Shown: positions 33,795 to 44,796 of the stretch, one piece after another
How positions within the stretch are numbered: the first letter of the stretch is position 1
How the letters are laid out: each line of letters starts with the position of its first letter
Origin: Ananas comosus
Taxonomy: Eukaryota > Streptophyta > Magnoliopsida > Poales > Bromeliaceae
Length of the DNA: 64,000 nt
Direction of reading: 5' to 3'
NCBI RefSeq assembly: GCF_001540865.1
Contig: NC_033632.1
Location: 12,454,518 to 12,518,517, forward strand
The notes under the pieces: model-generated
What the model saw: only the letters and a program-made list of their open reading frames with translations
Databases searched by the model: none
What the model was told of the DNA's origin: nothing
Translations under genes and position numbers: made by a program

Positions 33795-34583
33795 GGGATT
33801 TTTTGTATTTTAGACCCCTGAACAATTTTTATTTTTAAAATAGCCCTGTCAAATTTTAATTTGCAAAATGTCTGGCCCTGCCACGCAGGCCGCCACGTCA
33901 GCCACGCGGGCATTGCGCTGGGCCGTGTGTTAGTTGAAACACGCGTGAACCAATTCATCCGTTTCAACACGGTGAATGGTCACGTGTTTAGTACGATTTT
34001 GTTCGTATTATTTTTGTATTATTGAAAGTGATAAGAGTAGGGATGTCAATAGGATATGGATTCGAAATATTATCCAATTCAAACCCGAATATATATATAT
34101 AATTTTTTTATTTATTTATACAAATATATTAAAATATTTAATAATTTTTATTTCTTAGATCTTCATCCAACAGCGGGTTTTTAAAGATCTATACCGTTGG
34201 TATGAAGTCTAAGGAACATAAAAATTATTAAATATTTTATATATTGTATAAATAAATAAAAATAAATTACGTATATATATATATAATTTATTCGGGTTTG
34301 GATTCGAATAATATTAAGAATATCTATATCTATCGACATCCCTACTCCTTATTCCACTTTTCAATATACAAAAAATACGTAAGAAACACGGTGAACCATT
34401 CACCGTATTTAGACACGGTGAATGATTCACCGTGTTCAACTTAATACCCTGGCCCCAGCCCTGCCCGCGTGGCGCTGACGTGACGCCTGCGTGGCAGAGA
34501 CAGGGCCATTTTTGCAATTTTAATTTTAATAGGGCTATTTTTAAAATAAAAATTGCTCAGGGGGCTATTTGCAAAAAAACCCC
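33795..34583. mobile_element. MULE-type foldback element with 9-bp target duplication
   Basis: The flanks TTATTAGTA (33786-33794) and TTATTAGTA (34584-34592) are identical 9-mers, the duplication size of Mutator-like elements. Ends are GGGATTTTTTGTATTTTAGA at the left and, on the opposite strand, GGGGTTTTTTTGCAAATAGC at the right. Both then run through CCACGCAGG, repeated CACGGTGAA motifs and a TAGGGATGTCAATAGG segment to a centre near 34185, so arms are almost 390 bp. No transposase; non-autonomous. Confidence 0.8.
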
Positions 34584-34592
34584 TTATTAGTA

Positions 34593-37500
34593 TGTTGGCA
34601 TATACGGTGAGAGCGATATAAATTTACTATTAAATTAAATCAACAATAATTATGGAGTGTCTGTTGTAGCACTGTAAATAATTTACTAAATATTAAATAT
34701 GGAGAGAAAGAGAGAGAGAGAAATTAATAAACGGGGGAGAGGGATGGGACCCGCCGTACAAGGATGCCGGGCCAGCTGGCCCGAGAGCGACGGCGTTACG
34801 ACCCACAACAAATGCAGAGGAGAAGAGCGTCGGGATCCTCCGTACACCACCCACAACACCAAACACCAACACCACCCAATAGAATCTGAGGAACCGGGCG
34901 CACGCGACGCGTGATTGGCGGAATATCTATCTATCTCGTTATGCTCTCTCCCTCTCTCTCTTCCTTTTTTTTTTTTTTTTTGGCGTGGAAAATGGAAAAT
35001 TGGGGGACGCGTTTTTGGCTCACATCACGCAACAGGGACGGGTGACGTGGCACCGCGAAAGCGAAGCCCGAGTTTGAATTTTGTCTCATTGTATTGTACA
35101 CCAATAATAATTAGATAAATAAACCTGATTAAAGTTATTTGAAATTAAAATTTTGAATTTTTGAACTTCACCCTCAAAATTAGGCCCACTCGTTAAAATT
35201 AAACTTATTTTTCATGCGACGAACTAATAATATAACAACGGTAGTTGAGCTCAGAACAAATGAATAAAATGCTGGTTTTGAAGCTTCGAAACTCCTCTCG
35301 GCTTGCGCATTATTCGTTTCTGCTCACAGAAGTACGTAGCGAGATGCTTCTGTAAAGCGAAAGCCAATTTGAAATTGGATTGCGCTGCAATTCAATTGGG
35401 ATTTGGAAAGGTCCTGATCTTTGATGCCGTGGGTAAACATGGTGGATCAGGTGTACCGAATATTTTCTCCTACTTGTGAAAAACAGTTGGGTTTTAGCTT
35501 AAATGGGCCGGGCCAGACCCAAAAGGCCGAGCGGGCTTTGCCACCCAAATATTCAGTAATAATAGACCGGCAAATTTATTTATTAAAATTCGTATTTGAA
35601 TGACTCTCTATTTGCAAACATTCATCAATGATGTAGAAAGTTTGTGAAAGTACTTGCAAATTAACATGACGTCGCTCAGGTTCTCTTCATCCTTTTTAAT
35701 TCATGTTTAGCGCGGAAACGATTTTTTATTTGTTGGGATTATTGATTGCTCTATAGATTATTAATGAAGTGATGATGCTGATGTACCAAATCTTTGATTT
35801 AAACAATTAATTAGGGATCAAATTGTAGAGGTTAACATATTGCATGCAAAGGGGGAAAAAGAAGTCAAAAGTCAAAGTCATCATCAGTTTCTAAATTTTC
35901 GACGCAATGTCCTATTTTAATGAGCAAAATAAAAAAGATAACGAAAAGAGAGGGTGGAAGGTCAACTTTGTTAGGGATCTTTGGAAAACAAGAAATTTGC
36001 AACATTGCAAAAGCACCTAACTGCGTTTGACTTTTCTATTTATAAGTACTGTGAAGATATAATTGTGTTGTTTAATCAGATATACACTACTTGTTTTCTT
36101 TTTAAAAGTAGAAAACTCTTACCGGAAAAGAAAATGTGATGAGCAATCGTTTGTCACTTTTTCAGGCGTACAAAGAAGTAGAATATAAGAGGGTTATATA
36201 ATTGAATGTATATTTTTTCGGCGACGTGTGCGACTAAATACCTTGTAAATTGCGTGTATATTTGATTTGATAATATAGTTTTAATGGTTCAGTATTTACT
36301 TTCGTCTATTTCTAGAAGTCGGCATGGTATTTCTAATTTCAATTAGAATCGATTGGAGAATGATTTGATGTGAGAAAACTACTGTTAGTTCTTGACCCAG
36401 TGATGTATAATAAGGAGCAATAATCTTATTTGTGATTAACCATCCTCGTCCAGCTTCAAAAATCTCTAATTATTTGTGTTGGTTTCGAATTGGCAATGTG
36501 TTTTTCTTTTTTCTTTTTTTTTAAGAGTTTGTCCATACATGCATTATCTTGTCCCAGACTTCTCATGATATAATACATATCCTATCATAATACGCGCCCA
36601 AAAACCCGGAGAGAGGCACAAGTCTCTCTTTCTGAAAGCACAGGTGGGGATCAGATTCACGAATTGAAATTTCAAAATTTCAAAGTATCGAACAAGAGTG
36701 ATTGAGGTACCTGAAATATATCATGATTCACTTCTATATTTAAAAAAAATTAGTGTTAGTACTATTTTTAACAATTCACAACTCTTAACTAGAGCCTAGA
36801 GGCTGCTGTGTATTCCCTGGACAAACAGAAAAAGAAAAGAAAAGAAAAGAAAAGAGGAAATAAAGTCCCTTTTAATTTCGATCCAAGCAGAAGCAGGGCA
36901 ACAAACTAATGCATGCATGCGTGTGCAGTTGAGCATACGGTTCCCGAACAACATTTGCAAAGTAACGCTTCTTTTCCGTAAACATAGAGATCATGTGTCT
37001 ACTACAGCTTTGGCCAGAGGAAATTGTTGTGAACTTTCCACTTCCGAGAATTAATGAGCCTCGGTCATGAGTAAATATTCCAAATCAAAATTACTTTTTC
37101 TCCTTTTTCTTTTTTTTTTTCTTTTTTTTTTTTTAAATCAATAGGTTTGGGGTCTAACTTGACGCCGACCTGATCGGCTCGCATCGACAAGCGGAACCAA
37201 TCAACCAATCTTGGTTCTGGTTAATTCGATGCGCTACATTGGTACATACAAAGTGGTTAATTTGACTCAAATGTTACCCAACTTGTACGGAACCTGCATT
37301 TGATTAGAATCAAAATGTAATCTTTTGTTTTTCGTGTTTTTTTTTTTTTTTCTGAGAATAACTGAAATGTAATCATTACTTTGTGTGTCACAAAAATAAA
37401 ATCTAAACAAAAGTAATTGCATTGTACTGCTTCCAAAAGTGAACTGATGACAAAACAACGCACCGCAGGCTTTTGGGGGAAGCCCCAAAAGCCCAAGAAT

Positions 37501-37689
37501 CGATCATGCAGTTTCCTCTGGTATTTTTGTACACTTATTTACTAGCCGCAACAGTAAAGGCTTTGGATGCATGGGCCTTGTGTTTGACGAGAAGCTGCTT
37601 CCTTGTACAGCCCAAGGCAAAAGGCGAAAAAAGGAAAGCCCGACGCAGCTTCCGCGAAAAGCACCAAATCTTCTTGACTCCCTGCTGGT

Positions 37690-37690
<1 letters not shown>
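34593..37690. other. Intergenic region, no gene recognised
   Basis: 34690-35060 is less AT-rich (GGATGCCGGGCCAGCTGG, GCACGCGACGCGTGATTGG) with a GA tract and a CT/T tract, possibly an old promoter. 35400-35530 has GGGCCGGGCCAGACCC. 36820-36860 is an (AAAAG)n tract, and T-rich runs lie at 37095-37135 and 37335-37352. Open frames here are short and unlike known proteins. Confidence 0.45.

Positions 37691-37722
<32 letters not shown>
37691..37722. repeat. (GCT)n microsatellite
   Basis: About ten GCT/CTG units. The Leu/Ala/Gln-rich frames over it are repeat artefacts. Confidence 0.95.
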
Positions 37723-38027
37723 ATCGCCCAACGTCGTCGATCGAGGAAACTTAATTCGCGAGCCCACGCGCCCCCACCGATTCGATCAGCTTTTAATTGA
37801 AGCTCTCACATTTCTCGTGAGAAGATATATATACATGCGTGCACGTATCTACTGCACCAGGTGCACCACGAACGATCGATGCCAATCTCTCTCCAGAGCC
37901 ACTCCTTTTTGCACCATCCATTAACTGTAGCATGTAATGGATAGAGAGCGAGTGTGAAATATTAAACTCTAAAAATTTCTATTATAATAGCAAAACATTG
38001 GTTGGTTGCTATCAAAGCAAAAGGTTC

Positions 38028-38059
<32 letters not shown>

Positions 38060-38128
38060 GGTCCAAAAGGATAGGCACTGTATATAAAAATATTTCCGAC
38101 CAGCTCCAATGTAGCAACTCTATACTGA
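37723..38128. other. Intergenic DNA between the (GCT)n tract and the SINE
   Basis: Contains a short (TA)n tract at 38038-38059. No gene recognised. Confidence 0.5.
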
Positions 38129-38152
38129 TTTTTTTTTTTTTTTTTTTTTTTN

Positions 38153-38192
<40 letters not shown>

Positions 38193-38330
38193 TTTTGAGA
38201 GAGATAGGTAGCACGCTACCCACTTCGTTTATTTCATTTAGAAATAAACTTCGCTAGAAATGTGAATCAACTAGGATTCGAACTTGGATCTCAGACACCA
38301 ACCACTAAGCCCTTTGCCACTTACTCTAGG
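38129..38330 (-). mobile_element. tRNA-derived SINE, copy 2 (minus orientation) with long A-tail
   Basis: A T-run of about 63 bases (38129-38191, one N at 38152) is the poly-A tail on the other strand. The body's reverse complement carries A-box-like GGGCTTAGTGGTTGG and B-box AGTTCGAATCC, spaced as in a tRNA, then TTGATTCACATTTCTAGC. Matches 14476-14620. The long uninterrupted tail suggests a younger insertion than copy 1. Confidence 0.7.
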
Positions 38331-38577
38331 AGTGGTCACTGATGTTGACATTAAAACTAATTGGTAGAGGCATGCGAACATGAGATCGATGACGTGGTGC
38401 ACTGGGTGCGCATTTAAGTGGCTTTTTTTGTCCAGCCTCGGACTATGCATGCATCCATGGGCATGCAACTTCCTTCCACCACCCTTGGTCTAATCATCAA
38501 CTCCTCCTCCTCCTCCTCTCAACTATATATATATACACAGACACACACTTCTCTTACATACACTGGGCTTGCTTTGC

Positions 38578-38624
<47 letters not shown>

Positions 38625-38684
38625 AGAGAAGCTATTTATATATATTAATTTGTTACGTGTGTATATCTATATAAATATATATAG
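38331..38684 (+). promoter_or_regulatory. Promoter/leader region of the EF-hand gene
   Basis: Includes (CTC)n at about 38503-38519, a TATATATATATATAG tract at 38578-38594 that could act as TATA box, then a (GA)n leader (38594-38622) about 60 bp before the ATG. The tract assignment is inference; other TA-rich sites are present. Confidence 0.4.
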
Positions 38685-39074
38685 ATGGCAACCGATGGGA
38701 AGGATATTCATAGCTCATCAGCAGCAGCATCAGTAGTGGTGGGATTCGAGGACTACTTGCCGTGGATGGCGGAGCGGCTGGGGGAGGAAGGGCTGATGGA
38801 GGAGCTGTGCAAGGGGTTCCAGCTGCTGATGGACCAGCGGAGCGGCCTGATCACCTTCCAGAGCCTGAAGCGCAACGCCGCCGCCCTGGGGCTGGGCCAG
38901 CTCGGCGACGAGGAGCTCATGGGGATGGTGCGGGAAGGGGACGTCGACGGCGACGGCGCGCTCGACCAGATGGAGTTCTGCGTCCTCATGCTCAGGCTCA
39001 GCCCCCAGCTCATGGACGACTACTCTCAGAAACTGCTTCTCGGAGAAGCATTTCCTGCTGATGATCATATATAA
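38685..39074 (+). CDS. Single EF-hand calcium-binding protein, KIC/PBP1 type
   Basis: Intronless, 129 residues, the usual size for this plant family (Arabidopsis KIC and PINOID-binding protein 1). The family signature is near the N-terminus (FEDYLPWMAERLGEEGLMEE, 21-40), with LCKGFQLLMD following. A degenerate first EF-hand lies around 50-61, and one canonical EF-hand loop at 86-97 (D86, D88, D90, D94 and E97 in DVDGDGALDQME), followed by FCVLMLRLSP. Such proteins bind calcium and then partner proteins, a kinesin-like calmodulin-binding protein for KIC and the PINOID kinase for PBP1. Which partner applies here cannot be read from the sequence. The coding region is GC-rich in an AT-rich surrounding. 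Confidence 0.9.
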   Translation: MATDGKDIHSSSAAASVVVGFEDYLPWMAERLGEEGLMEELCKGFQLLMDQRSGLITFQSLKRNAAALGLGQLGDEELMGMVREGDVDGDGALDQMEFCVLMLRLSPQLMDDYSQKLLLGEAFPADDHI

Positions 39075-40134
39075 ACGCATGCATATGTAATGATCAGTAG
39101 TAGCTAGCTAGCTAGAGGTAGATCTATATCTATATCTCTATATATATATATATAGATCGAGTTTGGCTAATTAAGATGTAGTAGTAAATTCTGTATCTTT
39201 ACTTATGTTGGGTACGCACGTGTAATAGTTAGGATTAGGCTATAGGGAATTAATTAACAAACTAGCTAGGAATCTTAATTAATTACTTTCTCTATATATA
39301 TCTTTTATCACTAATGTTGGGTGCATGTACGCAGCTTCTCTTTTCATCTTTGTTTGGGGAGGTAATTGCTTGATCTCTAAGCTGTTTGTGATCCACAACA
39401 TTAAGAGGAAATTATATATTATGATCTTTCGTGTCGTGATTCTGTATATAATGTGAGGAATTTTCAAATAAAAGAATTAATGAAAAACTCTTTAATTGGG
39501 GGATAACTTATTCCAAGCCCACATAATTAATCAAAGGGTTCGACATATATATATATGTATCCGCGAGGCCCCTTCGACCAAAAAATTAAAGCTCTTAGGT
39601 TTGGGCCTGAGGTATCAACACTTGTTGTCATTTTCTTTCACTTGTAAACTGTTGAGACATAGTTAAGCCCTTCCCGGCCCAAAAATGGTTCCAGGCCTGT
39701 TAACGGCCTTAACGAATCCTGGGTTTGAAATGGGCCGTCTGTATTTTATGGTTTTATTTAAGAAAAATGCTGTGCCTCCCGAATCACGTAAAATTGGAAG
39801 ATGTGAGACCCACAGTATTCATTCTTATCTGCGTAAATCTCATAGGAGCTTCAAATTAAATCACACATGGATACTAGAATTAAATTTACATACGTGCACA
39901 TATGTAGCTGTGTGTGGGGATAGCAAAATCCTTAATTTGTTCAATTGCAAGGTTCCAGATATAGGTAAGTTATTTTCAGGTAACAAGCATTAACGGTCCA
40001 CTTTAGAAATGGCAGTTTTGGGATATGTCCTTTACTTAGAATGTGCAGCTTGGAATCTGTTGCAGTTGTATGGTTTCCTCCCCCTTCAACCATTTCAATT
40101 TAACTTCTTTCCATATACAACTCTTTTAACTTCC
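39075..40134. other. 3' region of the EF-hand gene and intergenic DNA
   Basis: A (TATATC)n/(TA)n stretch lies at 39122-39155 just after the stop. An open frame at 39685-39993 shows no known domain. Nothing else is recognised. Confidence 0.5.
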
Positions 40135-40176
40135 CTCTTCTTCTTCTTCTTCTTCTTCTTCTTCTTCTTCTTCTTC
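40135..40176. repeat. (CTT)n microsatellite
   Basis: About 14 CTT units; the phenylalanine-rich frame over it is an artefact. Confidence 0.95.
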
Positions 40177-40544
40177 CTCTTTACCGCGGCCAATTCATCA
40201 TCAAGCCTTGTCTCTTCTCTCTTTGCCTTAATTGCATTATTTTTCTGGGTATGATCAAGTTTGAGTGTACATTATAGTAAATATCATTGGTTTTATAGGA
40301 AATTAAGTTCAATGCTCCCTTTTCTCAATCATCTTTTTGTAGTTTAATACTATCTCCTTGTGTATATGATCATGTAATATATATATACCATGATCACACA
40401 ACTACATGCACTTCAGCATGTAACTTTACTTTTATATATATATTTATACATTACTAAGAATTTGCGAAAATACTTTAATGAAATCTAGAATGTTTAAATG
40501 AAAATTTTGGCCATACTTTTTTAACTGACAGATGTTGAAATAAG

Positions 40545-41153
40545 ATGATGCCTAATTCTTTGATTAGTGGTAGAGTTTTGTGTCTGAGTAGGATCACAAC
40601 TGCATTATTTTCAAGATACCGTCATTGCAATGCCGGCTCGTGCACATGGAGAAAACCAGAGATAGGTTACATCAAGTTAAACTTCGATGGAGCCTCGAAG
40701 TATGGAACTAATAATGCAAGCATAGGAGGTGTGTTTCGAAACCACGAGGGAATTTTCTTACTTGGTTATGCCGAGCGCATCGGTAAAGCAACAAGTTCGG
40801 TTGCTGAATTAGTTGCAGCAAAACGCGGGATCGAATTGGCTTTGATGAACTCTTGGTTGGACTTACAGATTGAAGGAGATGCGAAAGCTGTCGTGGATCT
40901 TATAACGAATGAGATGAAGCTAAGATCAAAGGAAGATCTTAGGCATGTGAGAGACATAAGCGCGATGATTTCCCAATTAAATGATTTCAATGCATCACAT
41001 ATATATCGGGAAGGTAATAAGGTTGCCGACAAGCTTGCCAAATTGGGGTACAAAATGCCTAAGCCTCGTATATGGCGTGATGTTCCTCCGAACGAAGTAC
41101 TATGCTTCCTTCGCCACGATGCAGACGGTAATGTAGCTCACAGAAAATCATAG
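40545..41153 (+). CDS. RNase H-like (RVT_3-type) domain protein
   Basis: 202-codon frame. An RNase H fold spans about 40-170: KLNFDGAS (D48), VAELVAAKRGIELAL (E88), IEGDAKAVVDLI (D112) and HIYREGNKVADKLAKLG (D162). All four acidic residues expected of an RNase HI active site are present. A C-terminal extension PRIWRDVPPNEVLCFL fits a conserved stand-alone plant family, unlike LINE elements, where the domain follows reverse transcriptase. No reverse transcriptase lies upstream. The start is uncertain: an acceptor-like AG at 40532 and the weak N-terminus (1-35) suggest earlier exons that I cannot define. The substrate is unknown; RNA in RNA:DNA hybrids is the inferred target. Confidence 0.75.
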   Translation: MMPNSLISGRVLCLSRITTALFSRYRHCNAGSCTWRKPEIGYIKLNFDGASKYGTNNASIGGVFRNHEGIFLLGYAERIGKATSSVAELVAAKRGIELALMNSWLDLQIEGDAKAVVDLITNEMKLRSKEDLRHVRDISAMISQLNDFNASHIYREGNKVADKLAKLGYKMPKPRIWRDVPPNEVLCFLRHDADGNVAHRKS

Positions 41154-42130
41154 CTTTTTGTTCATGTCAAACAGAAAAGAAACACAATTAAAACAGTTTC
41201 ATAAATTACGTTACGAAGATCCTCTCCGAAAAGAAAAAGGTGTCCTGTTGTAAACTTCTTGTACATTGTCATCTTTACCAGTTATTACATTTGCTTGTAG
41301 TAATTGTAGATATTTCAGTATTGGGAAAAGATAAATTGAGAAAGTTTAACATTTATCGACATGCTTAATTTGCACGAGTTTTCTAAGATTCATCTCTTAA
41401 ATTGCTGCAAATGATCTTTATACCAGAGTTTCATTTCAACATCTAATTAGCATGGTAAATTCACATAAAGAATCTCACAGCAGCTGCTGTCTATAGCATC
41501 GCATGTCTAGTACTCGTTAACTTCGAAACCCGAAAGAAGCCCCAAAATGCGTATGAACAGACACGGTCTTTTTTCTTGATCAATTCTATGTCGGACGCTC
41601 AACTAGGTTACTGAGAATATTAATACTGATGATTCAAAAATAATTCTCATTTATGACAATCAAACCTTCTCACGCAGTCCATTGATTCTTTTTTTTTTTT
41701 TTCCCCCTTAACACGAGACGACACAATAAGACAGGGTTAACTTGAGACACCTACTAGCTAGATAATCTTTGTATTGGCATGACTCACACAATTGTCAAAT
41801 AAGAACACGACTCGCTTGCCCTTATTTTAAAACTTGTAAGAAAAACTGAGAGCTATGTATATATGTTAGGTAGTACTGTATATTTAGTGCAGTACATCTT
41901 TTGGTTGTACTCTGAGTCCACGGGAGGTTAACATCAGATCTGTTATATATGCCTTAGCAATCCATTTCCTCATTATTGAAAAGAGATCCCAAGACCATGT
42001 GGATATTGCGGCCTAGTCTATACAGTAGTACAAAATGTTCTACATCCAAGTACATTATATGCAGTACAAATTAAGGAGGCCAGGTACAATACACAAAGTA
42101 CCAGCAAAGGCGCCAGAGGCATCGATCTTC
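41154..42130. other. Intergenic DNA between the RNase H-like gene and MIR397
   Basis: No coding frame or repeat of note besides a T-run at 41689-41702. It probably includes the 3' UTR of the first gene and the MIR397 promoter. Confidence 0.5.
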
Positions 42131-42139
42131 TTCTATATA
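42131..42139 (+). promoter_or_regulatory. TATA box of MIR397
   Basis: TTCTATATAAGTGCAG about 60 bp upstream of the hairpin; it would place the transcription start near 42165, which suits a plant pri-miRNA with a short leader. Confidence 0.55.
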
Positions 42140-42193
42140 AGTGCAGAGATAACGAACTAAGGAGATGCGAGGAGCAAGCGCGAGAGAGGCCCG

Positions 42194-42303
42194 GATCAAA
42201 CGCATCATTGAGTGCAGCGTTGATGACCGTCACGAACTCGATCGAATTTACACCCGTAGTTCGAGAGGTTTCATCGGCGCTGCACTCAATCATGTCTTTG
42301 ATT
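42194..42303 (+). ncRNA. MIR397: MIR397 precursor hairpin
   Basis: The 5' arm 42205-42225 reads TCATTGAGTGCAGCG then TTGATG, identical to the plant miR397a sequence as I remember it. The 3' arm (about 42274-42294, TCGGCGCTGCACTCAAT and so on) pairs with it, with two G:U wobbles and one mismatch, leaving 2-nt 3' overhangs as DCL1 products have. Pairing continues outward (GATCAAACGCA with TGTCTTTGATT) and inward (CGAACT with AGTTCG), a typical plant precursor. miR397 directs cleavage of laccase mRNAs, affecting lignin and copper allocation. The minus-strand frame over this locus (42018-42449) is not considered coding. Confidence 0.93.
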
Positions 42304-42309
42304 ATGTAC

Positions 42310-43221
42310 TTGTGGGTGTGAAAAGGAAAAGGATATATGAAGGGCTCGACTCGTAATTCACCTGACTGATCAACTGTGTGGGCACTAGTGCATGTCTTGT
42401 TACAGTGGTGAGATCGAGGTAAACGAAGGTCTCCTCTCCTAAGTTTCAACTTAAATTCGTCGTTGGATATAGCATAGCTATTTTGATTTGAGTTACACAG
42501 CTAAAAGTCACAAAAAGGCAATGAAGCAGAATCTGGTGTGAATAGGATTGATTCGTTTATATTTTATTTTTTCTAATTTTTGAAATTATTTTGTTTGTTA
42601 ATTTATTAAGTTGTTTTTAAAGATTTTTTTTTTAGAATTTATCATATAAAAATAAACCACTAAAAATTAGTGATATGATTTAGATTTTTCTATATTTTTG
42701 AATTAGAAAAAAATTTCTAAAATCTTAGGATTTCAATTAGATTAGGATTACATTTAGAAGGTTTTAAATATAACCTATGTTGTGTACTTTTGGAGAGAAG
42801 AATTATGAAAAATTAGTTCCGTGTTGGTCGTTTTCTTTTCTTGCTGTATGCGCCGGCAAAATTCTTCTTTTTAAAAAATTCTACCTTCTCCTTCCTTTCT
42901 CATCTTTTGTTTTTGTTAGGGACGGTATGGAATGACAACCGCAAGAGACGCCACGAGCACTTCAAGTAATAAACACGAGCAAATATTCGTACACGGGGAA
43001 AGCCTCGAGCCACGAGTTCAGCGCTTTCCAAAGAGTAGATTTGCCCCCACACAAAGTTTGCTTCGGGTTATGACAAAGTACTCTCGGGATAGAACGAGGC
43101 TAGAGATACTCAAGAAGCAAAACTCGGAATCTCTCACGCTCTTAACTCTGAAATCTGAAAACTATTTGATAATATGAATTTTGGCACAAGAGCCTCTATT
43201 TATATGTTTTCAAAAGGTACA
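42310..43221. other. Intergenic DNA downstream of MIR397
   Basis: AT-rich to about 42900, then a more balanced stretch to 43180 with a short unrecognised frame (42932-43177) just before a minisatellite. Confidence 0.5.
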
Positions 43222-43437
43222 TCCGAATCGAAAAGTCATGTCTCTTTGAATAGACATGTCCCTACAAAGGAGTCCATTCATCCGAATCGAAAAGTCATGT
43301 CTCTTTGAATAGGCATGTCCCTACAAAGGAGTCCATTCATCCGAATCGAAAAGTCATGTCTCTTTAAATAGACATTCCCTACGAAGGAGTCCATTCGTTT
43401 GAACAGACATGTCCCTACAAAAGAATCCATTTGTTTA
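43222..43437. repeat. 59-bp minisatellite, three units plus a partial fourth
   Basis: Units start at 43222, 43281 and 43340 with TCCGAATCGAAAAGTCATG and contain GACATGTCCCTACAAAGGAG. A degenerate partial unit follows to about 43437. Non-coding. Confidence 0.9.
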
Positions 43438-44588
43438 ACACATAAATTTCATCAAGTAATTTATCAAATACACATGCATTATTAAAATTTGCAATCTAAT
43501 TTCTCAACAGTTTTTTCATTTATTTCATTTTTATCTTTCATCTAAACTTGCTCTTTTTTTTTTTTTTTTTTTCTATTATTGGCTATTTTATTCGATTTTA
43601 TTTAAAAAAAAAATACAAAAAAAAATTGCCCGAACCTTTTCTTAGAGCCAATACTACTTTTGGAATTTTTTTTTTTAATTCTGAAATTTGGATTTAAAAT
43701 TCATTAAAATCTTTCAAAATAAAAAAAATCTAAAAATTAATTTAGAATTTTTTTAAAAAAATTTAAATTAATTTTGAGTTCATCACTTGCAAAATAAATT
43801 AGAATTTTCTTTAATTTGCCGTGCATGAAATAATAATGGGAAAGCTCGGAGCAAATTAAAAGCTTCGTGGAATTGGGCATTGTTCCCTTTGTCCATCCAA
43901 TTGCCCTTCGAATTCGAAGCATTCATTTGGTCCCGCAGATTCGGAAGGATTAGCATCGTTCCTCTATAATAGCTCAACCACTTTTCTACCAAACACCGAC
44001 TTTTTCTAAATATTCTGCGAGCTAATAAGTGGCACGTATCAATGACGGAACGGAAGGAACATATTTATTAGCACAAATTGGCCCACTTTATTATTATTGA
44101 AATAATAATGCGAAACAGCACTGCACGGTATGTATGTTCAGCAGTAATTAATAAACTGCTGTAATGCATTCTCTGCGCGCATGTGTTTCTGTCTCATAAG
44201 ATAAGATGTCATTAGTCATAACAAAAATTAGACGATTCCGCTAAGCAATCACTACATATTCAACAAAAAGAAGCTGCTTATTTGTGAGTTTTAATAATAA
44301 TAAATAAAGTACGCTTAATGATAAGCATAGGTGTAATTGAATTAGTTGCTGTCAAAATCAGACACTCTTACTCCATCCATACATAGGAGAGCCATCAAAC
44401 ATTGTCAGGTTGCTGATCAGTCAAATCAATACCAGTTAATTATGCATAATGTCTTTTTTTTTTTTCTTTTTGTTTAAAAAATATATATAAAGAGTGAACA
44501 AGTCGCCATTTGTTTATTAATAAAAAATACCACAAATTAGTATGTACTATGCTCGATAGGTTGTGGACTTTGCGAGGCATCCGACATT
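43438..44588. other. AT-rich intergenic DNA
   Basis: T- and A-runs at 43554-43573 and 43602-43626. No gene recognised; the minus-strand frames at 43737-43992 look accidental. Confidence 0.5.
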
Positions 44589-44686
44589 AGAAAAGTTAAA
44601 CAAGAGGAAATTAAGCAATTAGAAAAGTTAAACAAGAGGAAATTAAGCAATTAGAAAAGTTAAACAAAGAGAAAATTAAGCAATTG
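44589..44686. repeat. 32-bp tandem repeat, three units
   Basis: AGAAAAGTTAAACAAGAGG then AAATTAAGCAATT at 44589, 44621 and 44653; the third unit has small changes. It lies about 37 bp downstream of the tRNA gene's 3' end. Confidence 0.9.
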
Positions 44687-44722
44687 TTATTTTTTTCAAA
44701 AAAAAATTGAAACAATAAAAAT

Positions 44723-44796
44723 TTCCATTGCCGGGATTTGAACCCGGGTCGCCTGGGTGAAAGCCAGGTATCCTAACCGGACTAGACGACAATGGA
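44723..44796 (-). tRNA. tRNA-Glu (anticodon UUC)
   Basis: On the minus strand the acceptor stem TCCATTG (44796-44790) pairs with CAATGGA. The D arm has GTCTAGTCCGGTTAGGAT, the anticodon loop CTTTCAC gives UUC, and the T arm is CCCGGGTTCAAATCCCGGC with an intact B box. No intron. A TTTTT run directly after the gene fits a Pol III terminator. The acceptor stem and arms are fully paired, so it is likely functional, and its sequence is of nuclear rather than organellar type. Confidence 0.93.

Noticed and set aside
38730..39061. Frames overlapping the EF-hand gene on both strands
   Set aside because: Shadows of a real, conserved coding sequence.
42018..42449. 143-codon minus-strand frame
   Set aside because: It overlies the MIR397 hairpin and its conserved arms; no protein similarity.
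43225..43437. CRISPR-like array
   Set aside because: The 59-bp units are contiguous without unique spacers, and this is a plant nuclear region.
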